A DNA stretch of 64,000 nt, from NCBI GenBank assembly GCA_036435485.1, contig CM071601.1:186532939-186596938 (forward strand), written 5' to 3'. A program made the position numbers and the translations under genes. The notes under the pieces are model-generated. The model saw only the letters and a program-made list of their open reading frames with translations. It ran no database searches and was not told the origin of the DNA. This document shows, piece after piece, positions 11,301-22,540 of the stretch (position 1 is its first letter; every line of letters starts with the position of its first letter). The DNA is from Saposhnikovia divaricata. Taxonomy: Eukaryota > Streptophyta > Magnoliopsida > Apiales > Apiaceae.

Positions 11301-13074
11301 TTATATATAAAGGAGGATAGCGGGAGTTTAGGTGGCGCTCTAATATCGTCTCAATCGATTTTTCTAATTTTCTAGAATTTTAAACACTAATTAATATAAA
11401 AATATCAATTAGCATATTAGAAGTAGAATAGGTGTTCGAATTTATAAAGAAGAAGAGTTCGAATTTATAGGGAAAACATATGATTGGAAGTTCTATTGGA
11501 AGTATAATAAGTATTTATAAGGCATACGATTAAAAGTTCTATTGGAAGTAGAATAGGAGTTCGAATTTATAGAGAATAAGAGTTCGAATTTATAGAAAAA
11601 ATATATAAATAAAAGTTCTATTAGAACTAGAATAGGTGTTTGAATATATAAAGCAGACATATAATTAAATATTTTATAGAAAGTACGATCTTCTTAAATT
11701 ATATATTTTTTATATAAGTTAATTATACTTATATTAGGAAAATTTATTCATAAATCCAATACTATTGTCATGAAAAAAAGTCACCGTATTTAAAAAAAAA
11801 AGAATTGATGTGTTAACATCATAAAAGAACAATGAGTAAAAGAACAATCTCATGCAGGAATCCTAAATAAATACAGGAGTATCTATAATATAAAGAGAAA
11901 ATAAGATGTGTTTTCATTTTCTAAAACTCCAAAAATTTTATAAAATTTAGAGAAAGTATAAATTGGAATTCACTCTATTTTTTAGGTTTTGATTTCAAGG
12001 AAAAAAATTGTTGTGTAAGATAAGTATCATCAATAATATATAATGAAGTTAGAATTTCGATCCCAAACGAGAGCGGCTCGAAACGTGTTTAACGGGAAGA
12101 CGGCTCACTATAAAAGATTGTACTAGCTATTAAAATATCATATGATGTTATAAATTTTATTTTATTTTTAGGATTTGATTTTTATGAATAAACATTATCA
12201 TACAAGTAATATATGTAAAAGTTATGTTTTTGGTCTTAACGAGAGAGCGAATCAATAGTAATAACTGTGTTTAACAAGAAAGCGGTTCATTAGATACGAC
12301 CGTATAACAGATGTTTAAATATATAATAAATACATAAAATAAAATATTTTATTGGAAGTAGAATACGAGGATGGTGGACGTCTTACACGATTTTTTAAAA
12401 CTATACATCTTTTTTCCTAGAAATCCTTTATTTTAACTTTTTTATACAAGTTAATTATACTTGCATTACAAAAATATATCCATAAATGTAATATTATTTC
12501 TGTAACGAAAAGTCTTCGTATTTTAGTTTTTTTTTTTTTGATATGTTAACATAACAGAAAGACATTCCCATGCGGAAACTGTAAATAAATACAAGAATAT
12601 CTATAATATACAGAAAATATAAGATGTATTTTCATCTTTTAAAACTCCATAAATATTAGAAAGTTAAAAGAATATAAAAATTGGAATTTACTCTCTTTAT
12701 ATAATGAAGTTAGAATTTCGGTTTCAAATAAGAGCGGCTCGAAACGTATTTAACGGGAAGACGGCTCGCTTGAAAAGATTTTATTATCTATTAGAATTTG
12801 ATACTGAAGTCATAATTTTTTTTTATTTTTACGGTTGGATTTTATAGATAAAAAATATTATATAAGTCTTTATAATATATGTTAAAAAGTTTAGATTTCG
12901 GTTTTAACGAGAGAGCGGTTCAATCAAAAGAATCGTATTTAACAAGAAATTGATTCATTAGAGAAGTTTATTTAATTATTAAAATTTAATATTAATATTA
13001 TAATATAACATAAATGTATTGAATTTTTTTAAAAATATTGTAATGCCGTCGTGAAGCGCGGCTTTATCAACTAA
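11301..13074 (+). mobile_element. non-autonomous Helitron, downstream member of a tandem pair
   Basis: It begins TTATATATAAAGGAGGATAG right after the CTAG terminus of the upstream copy and repeats the GGTGGCGCTC and ATCGTCTCAAT opening. It ends with a decayed hairpin (GTCGTGAAGCGCGGC) and CTAA at 13071-13074 followed by T, which fits the CTRR-T rule. Inside, the module bearing GAGCGGCTCGAAACGTG occurs at about 12071 and 12732. There is no coding capacity. Confidence 0.65.
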
Positions 13075-13319
13075 TGATGGTCTAAAATAAAGGAAGTATG
13101 GGTCTGTGTAAATAGTTGCATAAGATTAACTTATTAACCGACTATATATACTATATGCTTATAATCAGTGCGGTTTATTTTCTAATATCTGTAATTATAT
13201 TAATTTTTTTTAAATATTTATATATTATTAATTTACATATAAAATTGTTGTTAAAAAATTGATATATATATATATATATATATATATAATAACATTTTAC
13301 ACAATCAATTTAATATTTG

Positions 13320-14005
13320 TACTCTTTCTTGAATTCTTAAAATTTGATTTGAACGATTTTACAGTCAACATGAAATCAAAAAAATAATCTTTAATTTAGT
13401 GATGGTTTAACAATTATTTTCTAATTAAAACTACGCAGAAACAAAAGAGAGAAGAAATTAACAATCTTTTACGTTAAAAATTCTGTTCGATTTATGAAAT
13501 CTACTTATATTTCGTTTTGATTATCAGAATACCCTACTTATTATTTGAAGATGGTTCTACTAACAACTAAATATAGTTTTAATAATGAGTGTAAGAGTGA
13601 TTTTGTCCAAAACTTTAGTAGTCGGTCGTCTAGTCTTCAGTACGACAAAATAAATAAGAATCGTTAGATCATAAAATAAATATATGAAAAACGATGGATC
13701 TAGCATAAAAAAATTATTTTTTGACATGTAAACTAAAATGTATATTTATATTGAAATACAAAAAAGTGTGTCAATGATTTAAATCATATAATTTGGTTTT
13801 CTACATTGAATAGAATTATCAATGTAGTTCTTCTACACTGAATAGGATTAATGTATTAATTCGTAATTACATTTTCTCTTGATATTATGAGGTTTCCATT
13901 TAAATAATAATTGTTAAATCATCACTAAATTAAAGATAATTTTGTGAGTTTTGCGTGGACCGTAAAATCATCCAAATCTGATTTCTAGATCTCAAGATAG
14001 AGCCC
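13320..14005. mobile_element. inverted-repeat (foldback or MITE-like) element
   Basis: The left arm (about 13345-13425, containing AATCTTTAATTTAGTGATGG) pairs with the right arm (about 13908-13985, containing its near complement) over about 80-100 bp with mismatches. Target duplications could not be set, so the ends are approximate and the superfamily is open. Confidence 0.45.
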
Positions 14006-14312
14006 GAATAGTAAATATGAACTTTTTAACATTAATAAAAAATAAATAAAATTCAATTGTATCCTTTTTTAATTATATCCTTTTCATATTATAATTTTCT
14101 TTTTAAAGTTCAATTCTAATACAAACTTTTTAAATATATCCTTTTTAGATTACAATTTTCTTTTTAATATGATATAAGCTTGATCGTCCCTTTTTAAAAA
14201 TATTAGATTCAACGGTTAAGATTATTTTGGTAGTACAGTGACCAAACCAAAATTATGGATAAGATCCCTCCTACGCTTATTATATATAAGGATATAATGA
14301 CCAATATAAACG

Positions 14313-14330
14313 GGATGGAGGGAGTATAAT
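14313..14330. mobile_element. Stowaway-like MITE terminus
   Basis: GGGATGGAGGGAGTATA is the standard Stowaway end (complement of TACTCCCTCC.TCCC) with a TA at the edge. The matching left end was not found, so only one end is supported. Confidence 0.4.
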
Positions 14331-15199
14331 TTAACTGAATTTGAAATTTTTAATACTTTTTTTTAATTTTTAAAAACGTTCTTTTGTGTCTTATTGGTAA
14401 ATTTTGTTGTTTATAATAAATAAATTAATAATTTTAAAATAATTTTTTAACTTGTTATTATTAGGAAGGTGTTAACAATTTTTTTGGAAGGTGTTAAACA
14501 ACCAACTAACCAAACTTAAAATAGTATAGGATAGATATACGTGTTACATGGCTGATTAAGATATAAACATGCATATCTATATGTATTATATATATAACAG
14601 GATAATTTGTTCCTTTTAATTATGTTATTTTACACATTAATGTCTTCCTGTAATTTTATTGTTCCACTCGTCATTACAACCATTAAGATAGATATATATA
14701 TATATTTGTATAAAAATAAGAATCCATTAATTATATAGATCAAAGTTTTTTCTTTTTACCTTAATTTATTAATATAATATTCTTTATAAAAGAATTGTTT
14801 CGCTTCTTGTGTCTATTAAGTTTTTCAATAATTGTTTATATTTTTATACAACACAAATTGACAAACATCTATATGTTATTCTATGAATGATATTTTGTAT
14901 AATTTATTACTTGAAATTATATTTTTGTAATAGAAAAATTATATTTGTTTTGCAAAAGAGTGAAACTATATATTCTTTACGAATGAGTAAAATTTTCATA
15001 TAAATGAATTTTAGCAGATATATAATTAAGTTGATCACATTTATTGAAAAGTGTTATGGTTGCATTTTTTAAATAATCGAAACGTTTGTATATACTTTTC
15101 AACAATAAAGGATCGGAAAAAACAACGTTGAAAAACCTGCTTACTTGGAAGTATAGCAAGTACGTAAATTTTTTTGTTTGTCAACCCACATTATAAAAA

Positions 15200-15372
15200 G
15201 AGTAAAGTGCACTTTGTGTACGTGCAGTTTACCTGTCAGACCACTTTGGATACTAGACTTTAGAAAGTACCACGGGCTATACTGCACTTCACTTTTTGTT
15301 ACGAGATGCCCCTTTCCGTTAAATGTCTCTAACGCCGTCTGCCAGGTGGGGGGTAAAAATGACATTTCAGTT
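15200..15372 (+). repeat. left terminal inverted repeat of the MULE
   Basis: It begins GAGTAAAGTGCACTTTGTG and ends CATTTCAGTT. It pairs with 19489-19661 at 172 of 173 positions by eye. Such TIRs normally carry the promoter and transposase-binding site. Confidence 0.93.
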
Positions 15373-15494
15373 ATATGTATCGGTTATGCAGTATATGTAT
15401 CGGTACTTTACCCAAACAAAAGCCCAGTTCAATTACTTTACCCAAACGAGAACACAGAATGAATTAGGTTTTGAAGAATTCGATCGGACTATCA

Positions 15495-18266
15495 ATGGTG
15501 TGGGTGTTACGAGATCGTGCGGACAAAGATGCCTATGCTCCGAGAGAACATCCAGATTATTCAGGTAACCTATCTATCTATCGATGTTAATTTACACATC
15601 CAGATTATTCGTGTTCTAAGTTTTTTGTTCTAAGGACATTGTCAGTGATGATGAATGGGGCTTTGCTTCTGATGTGTCAAGTCATTATGCTGGCAGTGAT
15701 GAAGAAAGGATGGCTGGTAACTCTACAGATGAGGATGAAGTCTCATATCCAGCTTTTGATCACAACACAGAAATGGGTGATCCTAAGTTTCAGCTAGGCC
15801 TAATGTTTGCAACTGCAAAAATATTCAGGAGTGCAGTCAAGAAACATGCCATTCTACATAGAAGGCCTATAAAACAGTGCAGAAATTATGGTTCCAGAGT
15901 GAAGTTTGTTTGTGAAGCACCATGTGAATGGAAGATATATGCCTCTAAAATGCAAAGGACTGACACATATCAAGTCAAGGTTTACAAGCCTAAGCATACA
16001 TGTACACCAACCTTTGAACAAAAGCAGATTAACTCTACCTGGATTGCAGAACAGTATGAAGATGATATAAGAATGAATCCAACATGGCCTTTGGCATCAT
16101 TCCTGCAGAAAGTTGTAAATGACTGGCATTGCCATGTTTCTATATATGCTATTGCTAGGGCTAAGAGGAAGGCACTGAAAAAGATTAATGGAAGACATGT
16201 AGATCAGTATGGGAAGGTTTGGGAATATGGGAATGAATTGTTGAAGGTTATGCCAGATAGTACAATCCAAGTTATGACTGAAGATCAAGAATTTGAAAAT
16301 GGGAGAAAGAGATTCAAGAGATTCTACACATGTTTTGGTCCACTTAAAAGAGGCTTTAGAAGTGGGTGCAGACCTTTGGTGGGACTAGATGGGTGCCACT
16401 TGAAAGGACCTTATGGGGGACAACTACTAGCTGTTGTGGGTACTGATGCCAATGATGGCATGTACCCCATAGCATGGGCTGTAGTTGAGGCTGAGAACAC
16501 TGAAAGTTGGAGCTGGTTTTTGATCAACCTTAAAAGTGGTCTAGGCATTGAAAATGATGGGGCATTCACTTTTATATCAGACAGGAAAAAGGTACCACAT
16601 TGTAAAATTCTAAACTTTATCACAGTCCTTACCTTTATGCATACCTAACTTTATCTACTTGACAGGGTCTAATCAATGCATTAGAAGCTGTGTTCCCTGC
16701 AGCAGAACACAGATTCTGTGTGATGCACCTCTATAGGAATATGTGGAAGGACCACAAGGGGATAGGAGTGAGGATGCTGTTATGGTTAGGAGCAAGGGCC
16801 ACCACTGAATACACCTTTAATAAACACATGCTCGAGCTTAAGCAGGTTAGTACATACTCCCATTTATTTATGCATGCATGCATATTTTAGATAATTATGA
16901 CTGGCTTTTAATACATAGTTTTTTGGTCACTTTGATAGTTGTCAAGGAAGTGTCATGACTGGCTTATTGAGAAGCCTAGAACACAGTGGAGCAGGAGTGC
17001 ATTTAGAACCCACTGTAAGTCTGACATGTTTGTTAATAACCACTGTGAGGTTTTCAACAACAGCATAAGAAAGTATAGGGATCTTCCTATAATATCTATG
17101 TTCAAAGCTATTCATAAAGATGTGATGAGAAGAATACAACAAAGGAGGGATAAAATGCAAAATAGCTATGCACTTAACCCAATCTGCCCTAATGCCATGA
17201 GGAGACTTCACAAGTGAGTTAAATCTTTAATTTGACTTATTGTTCCTTCACATGTGAGTTAGATTTTTAACAAATAGAATGGTTTTATTATGTTTCTAGG
17301 GCAATTGAACAAAGTAGGGGATGTCATGTTGTATGGAGTGGAGGGGCAAGATATTTGGTGACAATGACAACAGGGGGGTATGAGATGGTTGTGGATCTTG
17401 AAGCAAAGAAGTGTGCTTGCAGAAAATGGGAGTTGTCAGGCATCCCTTGCTACCATGCATGTGCTTGCATTGCTTGGAGTAAGAAGGCATATGAACCATT
17501 TATCCACCAGTGTTACAGAAAGGACATGTTTTTGGAGTGCTATCAGTACATTGTAGAGCCAATATGTGGTGAAGAAGAATGGGAGGAAACAAGCTATCCC
17601 AAACCATTGCCTCCTGAGATTAAGGTCCAGACTGGCAGACCTAAGAAGAAGAGGAATAAGGTTAATGATGTTGTTAATGCTGATCCAACAAGATTGAAAA
17701 GGCATAATACAAAAGTGAAATGTAGCTATTGCACTGAGTATGGTCATAATATGAGGACTTGTCCAGCAAGGGTGAGCTTATATTTGTCCTCTAATGTTTT
17801 TGAGTTCACCCTAGTCATATTTGTTTTTATAATTTTGTTGTACTAATTAGGTAATTTGAAACAGGTTGCTGATAGAGCCAATGGGTGTGAGAGAGAAGTG
17901 AAGACCAGGCCTAAACCAAAACCCAAGGCAGCTCCTGTAGAGAAGCCAAGTGGAGACAATCCTGCAGGAGACAATCCAGGGTCTGAGGCTACAAGTGATG
18001 CACACAATGACAGAGGTGATGTTCACAATCCCACACCTTCTGTAGAGAAGCCAAGTGGTATAGCTAAGAGAGCTTCTAACCCAAATGAAGGTACAAATGT
18101 TGGGGTTTTGAAGAAGAAAGCAGATCATGTAAAGTTTAACAACACTCCACTTGGTATTCAACCACAGCAAGGGGGGAGTGGTTCTAAAACTAGCAGGGAA
18201 AACATTGAGGCAAAAAGGAGGGAAATGCAGGCTAAACTGAAGAAAAATCCTGTTTGGAAAATTTAA
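15495..18266 (+). CDS. MULE transposase (MuDR family), spliced
   Basis: Proposed coding exons are 15495-15564, 15621-16591, 16666-16845, 16939-17213, 17300-17771 and 17865-18266, giving 789 aa. All introns are GT-AG and 56-93 bp; joins after the second exon keep frame and family sequence, while the first exon and its ATG are less sure. The protein has an N-terminal MuDR DNA-binding region with conserved Cys/His (around residues 90-150) and a DDE-type core: Asp280 in GLDGCHLKG, Asp344 in FISDRKKG and Glu444 in HCEVFNNS. A SWIM zinc finger (CAC...CYH, from about residue 537) follows, then a CCHC knuckle (CSYCTEYGHNMRTC, about residue 640) and a Lys/Pro-rich tail. It should cut and move this element. 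No stop or frameshift was seen. Confidence 0.88.
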
Positions 18267-18398
18267 GAACTTTACAAGTTAACATGTTTTTTGCCTTTTG
18301 GCTTATGTATTCCACCTGAATTATTGTCCACTGTGGGACTAGTACTCTATTTACTTTTGTTATGTTGTCATGAAGACAATTAGGTTTGTTGGTTTGTG

Positions 18399-18515
18399 AA
18401 AACTCTATGTCCTTTTGTTATGTTGTGGTTAATGAAACCTCTATGTCCTTTTGTTATGTTGTGGTTAATGAAACCTCTATCTACTTTTGTTATGTTGTGG
18501 TTAATGAAAACTCTA
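18399..18515 (+). repeat. 36-bp tandem repeat in the space between MULE genes
   Basis: About three copies of a 36-bp unit containing CTTTTGTTATGTTGTGG and GTTAATGAAAC, with a weaker copy just upstream (about 18340-18375). They lie after the transposase stop, probably in its 3' UTR. Confidence 0.8.
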
Positions 18516-18828
18516 TTCCACACAATGTTATCTTAAGTACTTATTTGCCTTTGCTTCTTATTTCTGTTCGTTAGTTGCCATTGATATCATGTCCTTTGCA
18601 ATCACCGATAAAGAGTAATAAAAAAGTTCTCATTGATTAGAACTGCACTGATACAATAACACAGCGACTGATACAATGACCCTAGAATTGTTGAAGAGCA
18701 GCACAACAACAATGACCCAGAAATCAAGTTTGTTACAAACCACAACTGCACAACAACAATTGCACTGATACAATAACATACCTAAACTGCCTTAAACATG
18801 CCAAACCACAACTTGTAACTAAGACAAT
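18516..18828. other. MULE intergenic 3' UTR region
   Basis: It lies between the two convergent genes. It contains repeated CTGATACAATAACA and CACAACAACAATG phrases (about 18650-18785). No third gene was seen. Confidence 0.6.
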
Positions 18829-19245
18829 TTAAACAACATCATCAGTATCATAGCCCTGCTCGACATCATCAGGAGTAACTGAGCTAAGTGCCCTACCCAT
18901 CATCACAGCAAAAACCATAAACATTGACACCACCATAAATCCTTGCTTGGTTTTCAGAGACCTCATTTCAGCTTCATGTTTCTCTGCCATTCGATCCAAC
19001 CTGCGCATGTGCCTCCCATCCGTCTCAACTATCCGTCCTTGCAACTCTGCTATGGCCTCAACAGCACGAGGTCCAAGAGGTGGGTCGACCCACCTATGGT
19101 ATGCACACAGCGACTGAGAACATACCCTATATCTTCGACCCGCATTTTCCCCATACCAGTGCGTCTTCACAACGCTCATTTCATCGCAGTGACACAGGAG
19201 CTCGAACACAGCATCAACTTCAAACTCGCTATATTTGTGCTCCAT
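18829..19245 (-). CDS. GRF zinc-finger membrane protein carried by the MULE
   Basis: A single open frame of 138 aa starts with ATG at 19245. Residues 18-54 form a GRF-type zinc finger: Cys18-x-Cys20, Asn34-x-Gly36-Arg37-Arg38, Cys42 and Cys47, then a Trp52. The middle (about 60-100) is charged and predicted helical, and residues 101-121 are a hydrophobic segment that could span a membrane. The tail is acidic. Proteins of this make-up are common and unexplained in plant genomes (At4g04775-like). It faces the transposase gene and its start lies about 245 bp inside the right TIR, so it is part of the element. Its job is unknown; binding of single-stranded nucleic acid is only inferred from other GRF fingers. 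Confidence 0.75.
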   Translation of the reverse strand: MEHKYSEFEVDAVFELLCHCDEMSVVKTHWYGENAGRRYRVCSQSLCAYHRWVDPPLGPRAVEAIAELQGRIVETDGRHMRRLDRMAEKHEAEMRSLKTKQGFMVVSMFMVFAVMMGRALSSVTPDDVEQGYDTDDVV

Positions 19246-19488
19246 TCTGTGTACTTCTTTTCGTTTGTTCGAATTTCGAAAGAAGCTTGCAGTGACACAC
19301 GAGGTCTCAAAGAAGCTTGCAGTTGGTGGAAGTTCGAAAGGCTTGGAATTTAAAGTGAACGACGATGGGAGAAGGAGAGGAGATGAAGAAAGTTAGGGAG
19401 AAGGAGAGGAGATGAAGAAAATTAGGGATTGATTGTATAATTGGGGATGAAGGAAGGTTACACATATAACGTTAAAGAGCCGTTGCAG

Positions 19489-19661
19489 AACTGAAATGTC
19501 ATTTTTACCCCCAACCTGGCAGACGGCGTTAGAGACATTTAACGGAAAGGGGCATCTCGTAACAAAAAGTGAAGTGCAGTATAGCCCGTGGTACTTTCTA
19601 AAGTCTAGTATCCAAAGTGGTCTGACAGGTAAACTGCACGTACACAAAGTGCACTTTACTC
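19489..19661 (-). repeat. right terminal inverted repeat of the MULE
   Basis: Near-perfect reverse complement of 15200-15372. The one difference seen is in the G run (GGTGGGGGG against GGTTGGGGG). Confidence 0.93.
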
Positions 19662-19670
19662 TTATAAAAA

Positions 19671-21198
19671 TTGTATTATGGGGATTACATTAGGTGAAAA
19701 TGCAATTTCTTACAATATTCTCGATAAAATTGGGACATCAAAGTGCCTAATAAATTTTGAAAATGCACGATATATTTCACCTTAAACTAGATAGAGTGAA
19801 GAATCACTAATTGTGAGTCGATTTCAATCAATTGTATTGTTGTATAATCGGAGATATAAGAAAGATGGGAATATAAAAAACTCTAAAAGTTATTGTACAT
19901 ATGAGTATGATTAATTCAAGCTACAAATTAAAACTTGAATCAAAATAACTAAATCGCAAATAAGAGAAATCCGATCAAATACCAAAAAATTATTAGTTAT
20001 ATCACATTGTTGAGAATCGAAACCCCCAAAATTGGATACTATTAAAATATTAATTAATTTTCACACTATCGAGAATGGAAACTCTAACATTTCAGTTTTG
20101 AGTATAATGAATTTAAAATCACAATTAAAAACATTGAATTAGATTAATTATCTTAGTAGATGCTATAAATCTTAGACAGCCCATGTTGAAAATGGGGCTC
20201 TCGAGACGAGAATTTACTAAACTATATTTAGGCAACACAGCTATAAATTGAATGGTGTTCACGGTCACAAAATTAAACTACTAAAAATCAAAATACTGTA
20301 ATATTTCACATTTCATTTAATATCATTTTGCATTTCACCATATATTTTTTTATGATTTTACTCTAAAACCCCCTAAAATCAAATGCTATAAAAATATTAG
20401 TTAATCTTCACAGAATCAAGACTGTGATATCTCAGTTCTAAATATAATAAATTTAAATTTACAACTAAAATCTTTGAACTAGATAATTAATTGATTGAAT
20501 ATTAGAATTTTTTGAATATATCATTATAAAATGAGATATTATGGATATGGAATTTAAATCCATGACTGATCACAACTATTAAAAATCAAAATTTTACTAT
20601 AAAGTTATTCTCGTACTTTGAACGGATAATGAAACTAGTTGACCATTAACAAGTCAGCTTCAACTTGAAGATGTTTTTATTAGGCAACCCGCACCTAAAT
20701 CTTAGCAGCTTTATAGATAGTGTCTCAACAAACCTGGCTGTCGAGAGTCGAGACCACTAGCTCAACTGCCTCTTCACGAATTTCACTACCATCCAACACT
20801 ATTACTTGAGTTGAGCTAAATTAACTGAATAAATTAGTTCTGCCTAATACTTAGTTCTGAAGCGCTTACTAATTATTGAAAGTTTCATGTTAAATTTTGG
20901 TAATTAGAAGGCACCATATGTAAGATGCGAAAAAGTATTATGCACTAAAATAACAGGTAAAAGAAAGTAAAATATAAACAAGCTGAATTAGGCTCTTAAA
21001 GGGGCCGGAAAAATGACAATCTCAAATAGTGCAAATTGGTGTTGTTTAAATGTGGAATGGGACGGTGGAGGAGAAATTAAAATTTTGTGGAATTTATTGA
21101 CGGCAATGCTACTTAGGTAGTTAGGTATATGTAATTCTTGTTAAAAATCAGCACTCCTGTACAACACCGGTAGTTGGTGGTATAAAGGAAACGGTTTT
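19671..21198. other. AT-rich intergenic DNA with a diverged duplication
   Basis: No gene recognised. Two related blocks (about 20010-20170 and 20365-20500) share order and wording (AAAATATTA.TTAAT.TTCACA, then GTTTTGAGTATAATGAATTTAAA and related text), suggesting an old tandem duplication of about 350-bp period. Confidence 0.5.
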
Positions 21199-21376
21199 TC
21201 TGGTGTGTGTTCAAGGGCACCTGTTAAGAATCCGTGCTTGCTTAGTTGTCAAATTTTGATTGGTAGAAATTTCATTAATAATGATGGACCCCCTGCATGC
21301 ACAAAAATGTCCACCAATCAAAATTTCTCAACTCATCAAACACGGATTCTTAGCATGTGTCTTGGGCACATACTAG
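21199..21376. mobile_element. small inverted-repeat element (MITE)
   Basis: The left arm has AAGAATCCGTG (about 21228) and the right arm CACGGATTCTTA (about 21341). The ends resemble each other (CTGGTGTGTGTTCAAGGG and the complement of CTTGGGCACATACTAG). The centre also pairs (TTTTGATTGGTAGAAATTTC and the complement of CCACCAATCAAAATTTC). No target duplication could be set. Confidence 0.55.
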
Positions 21377-21387
21377 ACAAACTCTAA

Positions 21388-21658
21388 GGCCATGTTTGTT
21401 TTAGGGGATTATAATCCTTGGAAAATTACACTATCTTTCTTAAATTTAAAGGATTATAATCCCATGAAAGTATATTGTTATCATCTTTTTGATTCATTTC
21501 TATGGGATTATAATACCTTCTTTCACAAGGTATTATAATCCCATGGGAGTGAACTAAAATAATGATCAAAATGTGAATTCATGGGATTATAATCCCTTAC
21601 GTTTGGGATTTATAAGGTAATAATTTGGGGATTATAATCCCTTGAAACAAACATGGCC
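21388..21658. mobile_element. Tourist-like MITE (PIF/Harbinger)
   Basis: The 271-bp element has ends GGCCATGTTTGTTTTAGG and the near complement CTTGAAACAAACATGGCC, flanked by TAA on both sides (21385-21387 and 21659-21661). It contains at least six copies of GGATTATAATCC or a close variant, itself palindromic. Confidence 0.8.
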
Positions 21659-21661
21659 TAA

Positions 21662-22073
21662 AGGAAAATGATATGGACTCCACTGGGAGCATGTGTAATA
21701 TAAGGTTTAAAAAAATGTTATTTTTATAATAATACAATAAGTTATAAAATATTTTATTTGAATATTATAATATCAAATTGAATTTTTAAATAAAATAATA
21801 TTATATTTGATTCCAAATGGAAAACCAAATATAAATGTTGGTATAACTGTCATTTGGGCATTCGGTAAAACAAAGAGATTGAATAATTTGAGCAATCGTG
21901 ATAGACATAATTTTACATTTAGAAATTGGGTTGTTGAAATGTATCTGAATTTGAGTTTTTTTTTTTTTTTGTCAAAATATCTGAATTTGAGTTTAGTTAG
22001 TATACTATCTTAAAACATATGTATTGGACAATAAATTTATCTTAACATCAAAATTAACTTTTTGATTTAAAAT
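21662..22073. other. AT-rich flank of the Tat insertion
   Basis: AT-rich sequence without a recognisable gene. It ends with the ACTAC target-site copy at 22074-22078. Confidence 0.6.
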
Positions 22074-22078
22074 ACTAC

Positions 22079-22528
22079 TGATGGTCTACAGATATTCTAG
22101 CTTTGATCCGTAGTGATCATCAGAAGATTTAGATGGTGGTGTGTGTGTGTATTATTTTGTAACCTTTTTTCCGTTGGTCTCTCCTCTCTATATATAGCCC
22201 ATTTATTGGCCACGTGTTTTCTTTCCGTTCGTCCGTTATGCCCCCGCCGTTGATCTCATGGTAGTAGGATAGCCAATGAGCTGGAGCTGTCAGGCCAGCT
22301 GTTCGTTTGGTAGGGGTAGAATAGATGACGGGGTGAAGCTAAGGGGTTATGCGTCGGGACAGGTGGATAAAGGTAGGACACATGTCTGAGGACTCGCCCT
22401 TGGGATCTACGCCTATATGGTCGACCTTAAACCGTAGCGCCGTAGGGGCGCTACGGTTGTAGCTGGCCTGGGGTGTCGTTCTTTTGGCTTCGGCCTAAGC
22501 CGTAGGGCTGGGGTTATTTTGTCCATCA
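22079..22528 (-). repeat. 3' LTR of the Tat element
   Basis: On the - strand it reads TGATGGACAAAATAACC ... GACCATCA. A TATA-like GGGCTATATATAGAG lies at about 22184-22198 on the - strand. It matches the other LTR at 449 of 450 bases. Confidence 0.96.
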
Positions 22529-22540
22529 TTTGCCCCACGA
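22529..22540 (-). other. polypurine tract of the Tat element
   Basis: Read on the - strand the bases before the LTR are TCGTGGGGCAAA, the form of tract common in Tat elements. Confidence 0.6.

Larger units (their letters stand above)
13081..15190. other. AT-rich intergenic DNA with element relics
   Basis: No gene recognised. It holds an inverted-repeat element (13320-14005), a Stowaway-like end (about 14313-14330), and a TA run at about 13261-13287. Short open frames near 14977-15365 are shadows or overlap the Mutator TIR. Confidence 0.6.
15200..19661 (+). mobile_element. complete two-gene Mutator-like element (MULE)
   Basis: A 4462-bp element bounded by inverted repeats of 173 bp (15200-15372 and 19489-19661) that differ at one base by eye. 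It is flanked by a perfect 9-bp target duplication TTATAAAAA (15191-15199 and 19662-19670). It encodes a spliced MuDR-type transposase on the + strand and a convergent GRF zinc-finger/membrane protein on the - strand. Every open frame and splice site examined is intact, so it may be autonomous and recent. The convergent two-gene layout recalls maize MuDR (mudrA/mudrB), though the second protein is unrelated to what is known of mudrB. Confidence 0.93.

Noticed and set aside
15141..15568. Short frames across the left TIR of the MULE, repeated at 19393-19693
   Set aside because: They arise from the TIR sequence itself and appear in mirror form at the other end.
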